Positions 35,041 through 44,620 of a DNA stretch of 64,000 bases are shown here, piece after piece (position 1 is the stretch's first letter; each line of letters opens with the position of its first letter). Origin of the DNA: Nageia nagi (lineage: Eukaryota > Pinophyta). Location of the stretch: assembly GCA_050084985.1 (NCBI GenBank), contig JBITNC010000001.1, positions 185,938,001-186,002,000 of the forward strand. The letters run 5' to 3'. The notes beneath the pieces are model-generated. The model was given only the letters and a program-made list of their open reading frames with translations. It was not told where the DNA came from and did no database searches. The position numbers and the translations under genes are program-made.

Positions 35041-35460
35041 GACAAGTGGGATATGACAATACACTTTTATGGTTCTCGATGTGAACAAGGTAGTGGAGTA
35101 GGTGTTGTATTTATAACCCCATAAGGGATCCCTATACCGTATTCATTTAAATTAAAATTTCCTTGTACTAATAATAATGTAGAGTACGAAGCTTTGATAT
35201 TAGCATTAAAAATGGCTATTAAATTAAAACTTAAAAGAACTAAGATTATTGGAGATTCTTTACTCATCGTAAATCAAGTGAAAGGAATCTATCAATGTAA
35301 AGAACCTTTACTACAAAAGTATAAAGCATTAGTTGATGAATTATTAAAATCTTTTGACCAATTTAGTATAGAAGTAGCACTGAGATCAGCTAATAGATTT
35401 GCAGATGCTATGGCTTCTATTGGATCTCTTATCCCAGAAGATCCTAAAAAATCTTCGATT
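35041..35460 (+). pseudogene. Second (archaeal-like) RNase H of E1
   Basis: Blocks: His-Phe-Tyr-Gly-Ser-Arg-Cys (normally Phe-Asp-Gly-Ser, so the first catalytic Asp is Tyr here), Gly-Ser-Gly-Val-Gly-Val-Val, Asn-Asn-Asn-Val-Glu-Tyr-Glu-Ala-Leu, Gly-Asp-Ser-Leu-Leu-Ile-Val-Asn-Gln and Asn-Arg-Phe-Ala-Asp-Ala-Met-Ala. It is open from 35194 on; a stop near 35122 breaks the front. Placed between gRNH and integrase, as in typical Tat elements. Confidence 0.85.
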
Positions 35461-36813
35461 CAAGTTGAAATAATTCAATTGTCTCAATCATCATTACAAC
35501 AGGAAGACAAAGAAAAAGATATATTAAATATTGATGTAACTGATAAAGATAATTGGTACAAGGAATTGATAGATTTTTTAAAATTTGGAACTCTTCCCAC
35601 AAACCTTAATAAATCATCACGATGAGCATTTAAAATCAAAGCAACTAAATATTGTTTTATAGGGGATATCTTGCATCAACGAAATTTCAATAGTATTCTA
35701 CTTAGATGTCTTGAATGTAATGATATTAAAAAGGCTATATCCTCCGCTCATGATGGAACATGTGGAGGACATTTTAACGTTATTATGATTGTAAAATGAT
35801 TAATATGGATGGGATATTATTGGCCTACTATGGAAAAGGATTGTTGTGAATATGTTAAAAAGTGTTTTAAATGTCAACAATACGCTCATTTATTTTCACA
35901 ACCGTCTCAAGAATTACACCCTACACAATCACTTTGGCCATTCTCTAAATGGGCCTTAGACTTAATAGGACAAATTACACCTACATCTTCTGGTGGACAC
36001 AAGTTCATCATTACAGCAATTGAATATTTTACTAAATGGGTAGAGGCTATTCCCATGACTTCCACCACTAGTGCACGAATTGCTGAATTTATAGAAAACT
36101 ATATTATATGTAGATTATATGTACCAAATCAATTAATTATGGATAATGGAAAGAATTTTAAAAATAAGGATGTAAAACATATGTGTGACAAGTATAACAT
36201 TAAACAAAGTTTTTCCACTCCATATTATCCACAAGGCAATGGATAGGCAGAGGCTACTAATAAAACTATTTGAAACATCTTAGCAAAAATAGTAAATGAT
36301 TCTCATAGAGATTGGCATATGCAAATATCAAAAGCTTTATGGGCTTATCGTACCAATGTACGCACCCCTATTGGGGCAACACCATTCTCTTTAGTATATG
36401 GAATAGAAGCCATCCTACCCATAGAACTTGAGATACCATCTCTTAGAGTAAATCTAAGTGAGCAAAGTTCTGACGAAGAAGCAAGACAGACTCGCCTAGA
36501 TCAGTTATTGCTTTTAGATGAAAAATGTATTAATGCTTTAGAACATATGCATGTTTATCAGAAGAGGATAAAATGAGCTTTAGATAAAAGGGATTTAATT
36601 CATGAGTTCAAAATAGGTGATTTAGTTTTAAAAGAAAATCAACAAACTTCATGAATAGAACGATAGTTTAGAGATAAGTTTGCTCCGAATTGGTTAGGAC
36701 CATATATCATTAAGAAAAAATTCGATAGAGGAACTTATCATTTATCAAACTTAGAAGGAAATGTAGAGTGTGAACCTATAAATATCATGCATCTTTGACC
36801 CTTCCATACATAA

Positions 36814-36815
<2 letters not shown>
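35461..36815 (+). pseudogene. Integrase of E1
   Basis: The zinc-binding domain (about 35747-35880) has His-Asp-Gly-x-Cys-Gly-Gly-His and later Cys-Phe-Lys-Cys. The core shows Ala-Leu-Asp-Leu-Ile-Gly (first Asp, about 35957), Ile-Met-Asp-Asn-Gly-Lys-Asn-Phe (second Asp, about 36140) and, after a TAG in place of the usual Gln, Ala-Glu-Ala-Thr-Asn (Glu, about 36250). Then Trp-Ala-Tyr-Arg-Thr-Asn-Val-Arg, Thr-Pro-Phe-Ser-Leu-Val-Tyr-Gly, and a C-terminal Phe-Ala-Pro-Asn-Trp-Leu-Gly-Pro-Tyr motif near 36680, ending about 36800. No chromodomain. Stops at about 35623, 35797, 36243, 36270 and 36574. Confidence 0.9.

Positions 36816-36816
<1 letters not shown>

Positions 36817-36845
<29 letters not shown>
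36817..36845 (+). repeat. (AAT)n microsatellite
   Basis: About nine to ten AAT units directly after the integrase stop. Confidence 0.95.
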
Positions 36846-36938
36846 GTGTACATTAGTTTTCTTTTGTTTTATTTTATTGTTAAAACAATAAATAAAAGTA
36901 TTAATGTTTGTCAAGTGTTAATGATTAAAATAGAAAGG

Positions 36939-37952
36939 ATGAATCTGGCAAAGGAATCTACTGAAGGTAGCTTCGTGCAACCATAAGTACGATTTCCACT
37001 GCCCAGATACCCAGGTGATTTCGCATTAACATATTTAAAACATAAATTTGATTTGAATCTCTTAAACTATTTACGATTGACTATTGATGAGTAATATGAA
37101 AGAACATATCAAATGTTTTGTGGTAGGAATAATGTTTGGGAAGTCACTTTTTGTGGATATGAAGCCTACATTAATTTAGGCCCACAAATCTATTTTGCCC
37201 ATATGGAATGAATATCACAAGAAATAACAACTTTTTGTCTACAATGGCCTTACAGAGTGCCAAGAATCAACATAAGGTGTCAATTAATAGAGCCTTCACT
37301 CCTTTTAGCTAGGATGAAATACGTTGAACAATTAACTAAAAACCTGGAATGGATGGATGAGCTTTTACCTTATTTATCGCATAAAAAGGTGATTTATGAC
37401 TTTTCAAATGCTTTTGTGGCTTTCCCTCCTAGAACATCGCAACAATATTATAGGCAAATTCATAGATTCTCTCGCATGCAAATGCGACACATAATTCAGT
37501 AATGAAAGTTGGAAGAAAGGCAAGCTTGTCGAATTGCTAAACTTACAACGATAAATCAAATAGGGGTTAGAAATGAGATCATCAGAAAATTAACAAAAGA
37601 ACATAGAATACGGAATAATGGAAATTATCTTCCTAGATTCGATAGTAGGTATGACAAAGATCTTGCTATGAATGTTATTCATAACATTCCTACCTCTTTG
37701 TATTCAAACATCTTTTCCATGCCTATTGAAATTCAACAAAAATTGGCCTTGACATTCTATGAAACATGTGAATCTTATGGTTGGGACGTCAAAATAAATG
37801 GATCTCAAGTTATTATTTGTATCGATGCATTTGAACTATGGTGTTCTCCTAATTCAGAATATGATTTAATGATATATTTTTGTCTCCTATGGCCTATAGA
37901 AAAGCCTAAAATGATAGTTGATTGTACTCACAATCTGACTTTAAAATATTGA
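36939..37952 (+). pseudogene. Unknown sense ORF downstream of pol in E1
   Basis: One reading frame runs from ATG 36939 to 37952 (about 337 codons), broken only by four stop positions (36984, 37089, about 37209 and the TAA at 37500). The last two segments, 37257-37502 and 37509-37952, are clean. The protein is rich in aromatic and basic residues, with Cys, Trp and Tyr spread evenly, and has no signal peptide or membrane segment. I do not recognise a domain. The frame has survived as well as gag and RT, so it was probably coding when E1 inserted. Confidence 0.6.
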
Positions 37953-38713
37953 GAACGAATCATCTTAATCACATAGACTGTGACATCCGAACACTTAGAT
38001 TATTGTATTCCATAAATCTATCATAATCAAGTGGTATTGGATTTTAGTTTTTTGTTTAGTTCTACACATTGTTCATTCAATACTGATGCAGTTCAAACTT
38101 GATTTGAATGCATCATGAATAGATTCCTTAGAAAAAATTATAAAATCCTAAAAAATTATAAAATTATAAAATCCTAAAAAATTAAAAAATTATAAAACCC
38201 TAAAAAATTGAAAACTATAAAACACATAAAAATTATAAAATTATAAAATCTACCTAGATGGAAACATCTAGAGGTCACTTGGCAATTGGGTGCCCTACCC
38301 ATGTACGATGTGAATATATGTTGCATGTCATCAAAAAGTGATTATCTAGTAAATGTGTAATGTGTGAAAAGGTCATTTTAGAATAATTTCCTTGTTATCA
38401 CTACATTCACTTTGTCTTTTCTTTCATAAAAGAATGATATACCATAGATGATAGAAAAACATAAAGTTTATGCTTGAAAGAAAATCCATAAACTCCAAAC
38501 ACTTACAACATTAAGAAATTCTAAGAGAATTTGAATGAAATCATTCTAAGAGACATTGAGAGTGAAAGTTATGTGTCTATCATATTATTTGCTCCATCTC
38601 AAACCCAAGAATCATTTGATAGATAAAAAAAAAAAGAGAGAGAGAAGAAGAAGAAGAGATGACAAAAAAAAAGAGAGAATTGCTATCAATTATTCTTGGG
38701 TGATTACAATATC
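37953..38713 (+). repeat. E1 3' region: AT minisatellite and purine microsatellites
   Basis: 38130-38250 is a run of imperfect units such as AAAATCCTAAAAAATTAT. 38625-38680 is a purine run with GA, GAA and A tracts. No gene: a 60-codon open stretch (38556-38738) simply crosses the purine run. Confidence 0.75.
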
Positions 38714-38826
38714 CTCTACCAGGGCTATGGATGCCTGATTGGTAGTAGAGCAAGGTTGTAGCGGGATCGAGGGGTTAATCCTCATTGGGGCTATGGATGC
38801 CTGTTTGGCAATGAGGCATACCTTAT
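38714..38826 (+). other. Two stem-loops with the same loop and different stems, E1 3' region
   Basis: Both contain GGGCTATGGATGCCTG followed by a/t-TTGG. The first is closed by CTCTACCA (38714-38721) against TGGTAGTAGAG (38740-38750). The second is closed by CCTCATTG (38780-38787) against CAATGAGG (38819-38826), a perfect 8-bp stem. The stems have changed while pairing is kept. Confidence 0.65.
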
Positions 38827-39957
38827 GAGTGGCAATATGTCCATTTTGGTTAGCGATCTTCTTTCCTATGGACCTCTATACGTTTCATATGGATAGACTA
38901 GCTTATTAATGTCTCTAAGATATTTCATCTCAAATGATCTAAGAAGGGAAATGAATCTTGCTACACACACTGGAGTTTATAGATTCTCTTATCAACATAT
39001 AACAATATTGTTTGATATCATCTTAGGTTATTAGTTCTTGAAATAAAGAAAGATAAGGTAGATGTTATAATAACTTGGTCATTAATCTAAAATCACCTAA
39101 TATTTTGTCATAATTTTTGTTTTGTTTATGTTTAGAACCATTTGAATCATTTTGTTAAACCCATCCCTTTCGAGAATATTATCCATTACCTTTGAACATT
39201 ATTAAAATTTCTTTTCTTTGGAAAGGATAAGAATGATTCTTTATTGTTCCCCTGACCAAGATAAAGTTAATGTTCATATACATCCATAAGTCACTAGTGT
39301 GTCATGTCAAGCCATTTTCACTATTATCCATTACCATTGAACATTATTAAAATTGCTTTTCTTTGGAAAGGATAAGAATGATTCTTTATTGTTCCCCTAA
39401 CCAAGATAAAGTTAATGTTCATATGCATCCATAAGTCACTTGTTTTTCATGTCATTATGTTTATTGTAAAATTGCCAAGGGCAGAAAATGATGCATCTGA
39501 TTCTGCAAAAATATAATAAAAATATGTCCTCAAATAACTTAACTTATTAAAATTATGAATTAAATTCATTATGCATTCATATTTATTAAATTACATTTGA
39601 GATTGTTAACATCATCAAATTAATTTGTTAACATTTTATCATCATCTAGAAAATTATAAAAAGATAGCCTCAAAAGTATATATCATACATTCCCTAATTA
39701 CATCTACCATTAACATTCATTCATCATCAAAAAAGTAAAAGACAATTATGATCTACATAACATTACATCATGCCTATTTCATTCATTCATCTAAATAGAA
39801 TAAGAGCTCATGCATCAAGAATCATACAAGTACCATAAATCAAGGATCAATCCATCTATATATACATCATAATAGTCCATCAAAGAGTCATCATAACATC
39901 ATGAATCATACAATAAAATACAAGGGTCCAATCACCTCATAAGCATATAAAATAACA
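38827..39957 (+). repeat. E1 3' region with a 145-bp tandem duplication
   Basis: 39177-39321 is repeated at 39322 to about 39440 with few changes. Each copy contains a small hairpin (CTTTGGAAAG core). The remainder is AT-rich without ORFs. Confidence 0.8.
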
Positions 39958-41995
39958 TCATGAGAAAGGGTATCTTCAAGGACTACCTCGACCACTGCCT
40001 TGTCTGCTAGTACTACTCGGTCACCTCTACTATCTACTGGTCTCTTCGGTACCCTGACCTAGAGGAGTAGTGCCTATAGACCCTGTAGTACTACTTGAAT
40101 GCTGAGCTCTATGCAACTTAGATGAACCAACTGCCCCTAAGGGAGATGCCCAAGGTGTACCATTCCTACTAGACAGACCTCATGATCTCTAAGTCCTGCT
40201 TGGTGATCCAACTGTACCCTATACACTGCTACCTATCTGATAGGTTGAGATGTCTATAGGTATATAACTATCTAGAGGTATAGGATACTGAGCCCTCAAA
40301 GTAAAATTTGGAACACCTATCAACCATGACTGTACTATACTGCTATAAAAATCTTGCTACTGATAAATACCATAGTGGACAACTAAAGGAACACCTCCGT
40401 AAGTAGAGGTTGCTCCCAACTGATGAGCTTGAACTCCTTGTAAAGAGGAATGAGCCTCATCCATCTCATGTCTATACCTATCTCACTCAGCCTTGTATCT
40501 ATACATACATGAGTGGGCCTGTGCCAGCTGGTGTCTCAGCTCATAAATGTCTCCTAGCAAAGTATCAATGCTAGGAACCTGTGTAGTAGGAGCCTCCTTG
40601 ACTCCATGCATAACCTCTGGGGTAGCTCTCCCCTCACCAACACCTATAGCCTCCTCCTCTGGAGCTAACTCCTTAAGAGCATCCACCATGACCTCCTCTC
40701 CCATAGCCTCTACTCCTATAGGCTCCGTGCCTACTTCTCCCCCTCCTATTACTGCACCCAACTCTGCATCAACCTTGACACGTTGATGAATGCATTGACC
40801 ATCCAATCCACCCTCTAAGCCATCATCTCCCTCCTCCCACTAGACTCTAAATGCCTCAGACACTCCTACATCATCCTCTTCGATATCATCCTCTAATGGT
40901 CCCTCCTCTTGAGTAGGATTAGGCTCTGCATAGACTAGTGGCTGTACACCCTCTATTGAAATGGTGCCCTCATGCTGATATGGTACTGCTGGGGTAGGCA
41001 CATCCTAAACTAGACCAAACTGATGATGCACCCACTCAAAATGAAAGTACTCCAAAAAATTTGCCTGATGACCACTCAAAACACGTGGCTGTCAGATGCC
41101 AGTAAGCTCAGCTGCGAGCTCTCTCCATATAGGATATGAGTGGTAGGGTATGAATCTCACTTGATTGGGAATCAAGTGACTAAGCATGTGGTGATAATAG
41201 CCCACATCTCAATGGACTCCATATGAAGGGTGAATATAATAATCCTCACACCATTTGACTATACCTGCCACATAATCCAAGTGGCTACCAAACCCTAGCA
41301 TTGGTAATCCCTGAGGATGAGCCATAGTTATATGCTCATAGGCCCACACCTGTAAAGTGATAGTAATTGATAAAGAGGCCCTATGCCCCTGTGAATAAAA
41401 GAATAGCTTCCTATAAATCTAAGCTAATAATGTGGGTGCCCAAGCATACACTATACCGTGCCATATCATATCTGCAATAATAGGCAATAACGACCATAGA
41501 AACCTCTCACTACCAATATCGAGGAGAGCATAGCACTGTACCAAAACTATCAAATATGAAAAATAGATCATCTTCTACTGATCCTCCAGCCAATACTAAT
41601 AATATCTGATGCCACCTAAAATAATCTCAGAAATAATAGTGTCAACCTGAGTGGCTCTGTATAGATAAGAGATGGCAGGTAAAGCTCCTGTCCTATCCAC
41701 CATAGGCAAACTTCTCTGTCCATGTATAGGGAGTCTATATAATCTATGAATATCCTCTACTGTAATGGTCATATCCCCTATCAGAAGATAAAAAGTGCAG
41801 GTCATTACATCCCACCTATCTAATAATGCAGCCAATAATGGATACTCCCAATGAATGTAGCCCATGTGCAGACCCACTCCAAAACCAATGGACCTGAAAA
41901 AGGCATGATCAATTGGACTTAGAAAAGCTCTACCCTCCTACAAAATCGAGGGATATCTACCTTGAGGCTCAAAGACACCTCGAACCTGTATGATG
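39958..41995 (-). pseudogene. Plant mobile domain (PMD) gene, antisense within E1
   Basis: The minus strand reads, from about 41995, a Gly-Arg-Tyr-Pro-Ser-Ile-Leu start region, then in the open stretch 41877-41596 Leu-Leu-Ala-Ala-Leu-Leu-Asp-Arg-Trp-Asp, Thr-Cys-Thr-Phe-Tyr-Leu, Gly-Asp-Met-Thr-Ile-Thr-Val-Glu-Asp and Leu-Pro-Ile-His-Gly, the hallmark series of the PMD (MAIN-like) family. A tail rich in Glu, Gly, Pro and Ser follows, with an open stretch at 40806-40483. A Ser/Gly/Arg-rich end reaches a TGA at 39960-39958. Stops in between mostly replace Gln. The block is visibly richer in G and C than the pol genes. Antisense PMD-type extra ORFs are known in Tat elements, so it is probably element cargo. 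A strong 3' splice-like TTTTTAACATCATACAG precedes the readable part (plus 41985-42001). Confidence 0.75.
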
Positions 41996-42039
41996 TTAAA
42001 AAGTTTAGCTTACCATATAAAAAAAGCATTTCATACTGA

Positions 42040-42600
42040 AACACTGGCGTTTGTAAACTATAACACTTGGTCACTGGCATTCACATTCTGAACATTGGCA
42101 TTTCTATTAACTACTTGACTCAAGTCGGTGACCACGATGGAATCAATAAAATTTTCACAAAAAACATAAATAAAAGCCTAATATATAGATTTTATCTAAT
42201 GGAAATGACTAAAATAATTTTTAAACATCCTTCATGGTTTCAACTTTGAGAGTACATGGTTAAATTACAAGCTATAAATGAAAAATAGAAATTAAGGTTA
42301 TTCCAAAACCCTACCTCTTCCCGGATAGGTTAGGAACATCCAGTAGAGTGTCTATGTGGAGGCATGTTGATTGTGATGAATATCAATAGCTAGAAATCAA
42401 CGGAATAGCAATGGAAAATGGCCCTAGTAGATAATGAAAGGGACAGCTAAAAAGGAACAAATGAGAAAAAGATAAAACTTTTTCTTTTTCAAAAACTGGC
42501 AACCTAAATACAAACGCTGGTGACTATTAATAAACACCAACGACTTAAAGATGAACACCGATGACTGAAACTAAACATCAGCGATTGGAAGTAAAATGTC
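42040..42600 (+). repeat. Two arrays of the E1 20-bp motif near the 3' end
   Basis: 42040-42150 carries the motif in inverse orientation (ACTGGCGTT, ACTGGCATT, ATTGGCATT). 42493-42600 carries four to five direct units (AACGCTGGTGACT, ACACCAACGACT, ACACCGATGACT, ACATCAGCGATT) with 20-21 bp spacing. 42151-42490 between them has no feature. Confidence 0.75.
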
Positions 42601-43026
42601 ATGTTTGTGAATAGCCATGAGAACATTAAAATTTTCTCAGGGTTAGCCTTAAATTGGTCAAGAAAATCAAAAAATGATAAAATGAGATGTATCATCATTA
42701 TAGGAGATCATCTTGAAACCTCGTTGTTGGGACAAAAGACAACACCATCAAAACCCATATACTAAAGGGGACTTATACAGTACATGTGCGCTTAGACATG
42801 TAGAATGACATAACAGAAATGTCATCTAGCTATCACACAAGCTTAACACATACCAAAAATAGTCACTTCTGAGGTATATTAAAATTTGTTTTCTAAACTA
42901 CATCAAATGTAAGATAAAAACACATTTTATCATAATTTGATTTATCTAAGAAATTGAATCAAAACTAATATCATAAAAAGGCAACAATAAATAGTTAAGC
43001 GATAAAGCTTCCCACTCTATATTTTT
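42601..43026 (+). other. E1 sequence before the terminal hairpin
   Basis: No ORF or repeat recognised. The 64-codon minus-strand open stretch (42698-42504) crosses the 20-bp repeats and is chance. Confidence 0.4.
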
Positions 43027-43074
43027 GAAATCATCAACCACACTTTCGGTTGATAATTTCAAAAAGGGACAAAA
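43027..43074 (+). other. Hairpin abutting the polypurine tract of E1
   Basis: GAAATCATCAACC (43027-43039) pairs with GGTTGATAATTTC (43048-43060) over 12 of 13 positions with an 8-base loop. The polypurine tract AAAAAGGGACAAAA (43061-43074) follows at once, and then the TG of the 3' LTR. The tract primes plus-strand DNA synthesis. Confidence 0.85.
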
Positions 43075-43915
43075 TGTAGACACCTAAAAATGTCCCTCTT
43101 TAACTAAGTAAACATTGAAATAATCATAACTCTTTATATAGGCCTCAAACAAGCTTGATAACTCCATTATTGGATAGCTCTCATCGAACACATGCTAAAT
43201 GAGTGGTCATATAACCCCTTTTTGATAAAATTTGACTATTAGGTGGTCATTTTTAATATTGTTAACCAATTGCTGGTGTTCACCTTGAATCACTAGTGTT
43301 TTGATCCAATCGCTAGCATTCGCATTACAAATGCCAGTGATTCTATAACAGCCGAAGAAAAAACCAAAAGGAAGCTGAAACAATTCGTTCTTCCAAGATG
43401 ATGTGGCTAGAGGGGGGTCAGTTACAACCTACAGTGGCTTTTTATTTCCCCTTACCTGCATTGGAACGTCTCACCTAAAAATCTATAAATACAAGCTAAT
43501 AGATCAATCAAAAAGACCCCAATTGAACCCAAGTTTGAAGTAGGGTAATGCTACCAAAATCTTGTGAGCTCATACCTTTTTATTGTTTTATGCTAGTTTC
43601 AATTTATTACATTATCATACATAGATGCTTTGATGTTATTGTCTCTTGTATGTGTGTAGGATTTACAGGTTGTTCACATCAAGGAGAGAGGCAAGCAAAT
43701 CCAAAAAATAATGCAGATCTAACATTCTTATTTTGGCAATGGCATTTGTAAAAAGTCCCTTCTAAGGGCATATTGTAGTTTGAACTGAATTACAATAGCA
43801 ATTTGCAATAACAACATGTATATCTATTTCATATTATTTGAGGTTTAGTGAAGATTGAAGAATAATTTTATTGTATGTTATTCTACATTCCAGCTCCATT
43901 TTCACTACTACAACA
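43075..43915 (+). repeat. 3' LTR of E1 (complete, 841 bp)
   Basis: Starts TGTAGACACC and ends CTACAACA directly before the CATGG duplication. The first 704 bp match the 5' LTR; the last 137 bp (43779-43915) have no match there. TATAAATA is at 43484-43491. An inverse-type 20-bp motif lies at about 43265-43340. Confidence 0.9.
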
Positions 43916-43920
43916 CATGG

Positions 43921-44620
43921 TGACCATAGCTCTTTGATAACTAGCCCCTACATTTTTGAGTTCAAAAGGCATGACCTTACAAAAACATATCCCATGGTGT
44001 AGTAAAAGTATTCTTATGTTGGTTAGTGAAATTGATCAATATTTGATTGTAACCAAAAAATCCATCCATAAAATATAATGCATTATGACTAGCTATTCTA
44101 TCCATAATCATATCAATATTTGGTAATGGAAAATCATCCTTAGGACATGCATTATTGATATCTCTATAATTAGTACATACCTAAATTTTACCATTTTGTT
44201 TGGAAATAGGAACAATATTAACCATCCATTTAGAATAATCAATGGATTTATTAAATCCAACATTCAAGTACTTCTCTATTTATTTCTAACTAATAATGTC
44301 TTAGAGGGATGCATTTTTTATGGCTTTTTCTTGATTGACTTAGCATCCTTTTTTAATGGCAAATTATGCATGACAAAGGAAGGATCTAAACCAAACATAT
44401 TAGTGCAAGGCAAAGCAAAAAAGTTATGATGTTCAATAAACTTATTATTGTGCCTTTCTTACTACAAATAAGGTATAGTTGCTCCAATCTATATGAATTT
44501 TTTCTCATGCATGGTTCTAATATTGATGTTCATTAACTCTTTTACTAGAAATGTAAGCTCCTCTTTCTTTTGTAATAGAGAAGGAAACTCCTTTAATCTA
44601 TGTATTTCATTATCATCAGC
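43921..44620 (-). pseudogene. RT of element B, 5' part
   Basis: Runs into the E1 insertion with Tyr-Gln-Arg-Ala-Met-Val-Thr-Met, which joins in frame to Phe-His-Glu-His at 26440. Upstream are Met-Asp-Phe-Leu/Phe-Gly-Tyr-Asn-Gln-like, Asp-Asp-Phe-Pro/His-Leu-Pro and the fingers region, in changing frames. Confidence 0.75.

Larger units (their letters stand above)
26443..43915 (+). mobile_element. Element E1: 17.5-kb Tat-type Ty3/gypsy retrotransposon with extra ORFs
   Basis: Flanked by the 5-bp duplication CATGG (26438-26442, 43916-43920) within the RT of element B. Plus-strand order: 5' LTR (26443-27145, lacking the U5 end), leader with 20-bp repeats and stem-loop modules (27146-28889), gag, protease, G-patch-like linker, RT, gRNH, aRNH, integrase (to about 36815), unknown sense ORF (36939-37952), antisense plant-mobile-domain gene (41995-39958), hairpin, purine tract and 3' LTR (43075-43915). 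It is the best-preserved element here, with long open stretches and more CpG, so probably the youngest, but it has stops and frameshifts throughout. Extra ORFs are known to be common in Tat elements. Confidence 0.9.

Noticed and set aside
40547-40786. Plus-strand Ser/Thr/Pro-rich ORF
   Set aside because: It is the shadow of the minus-strand tail of the PMD gene.
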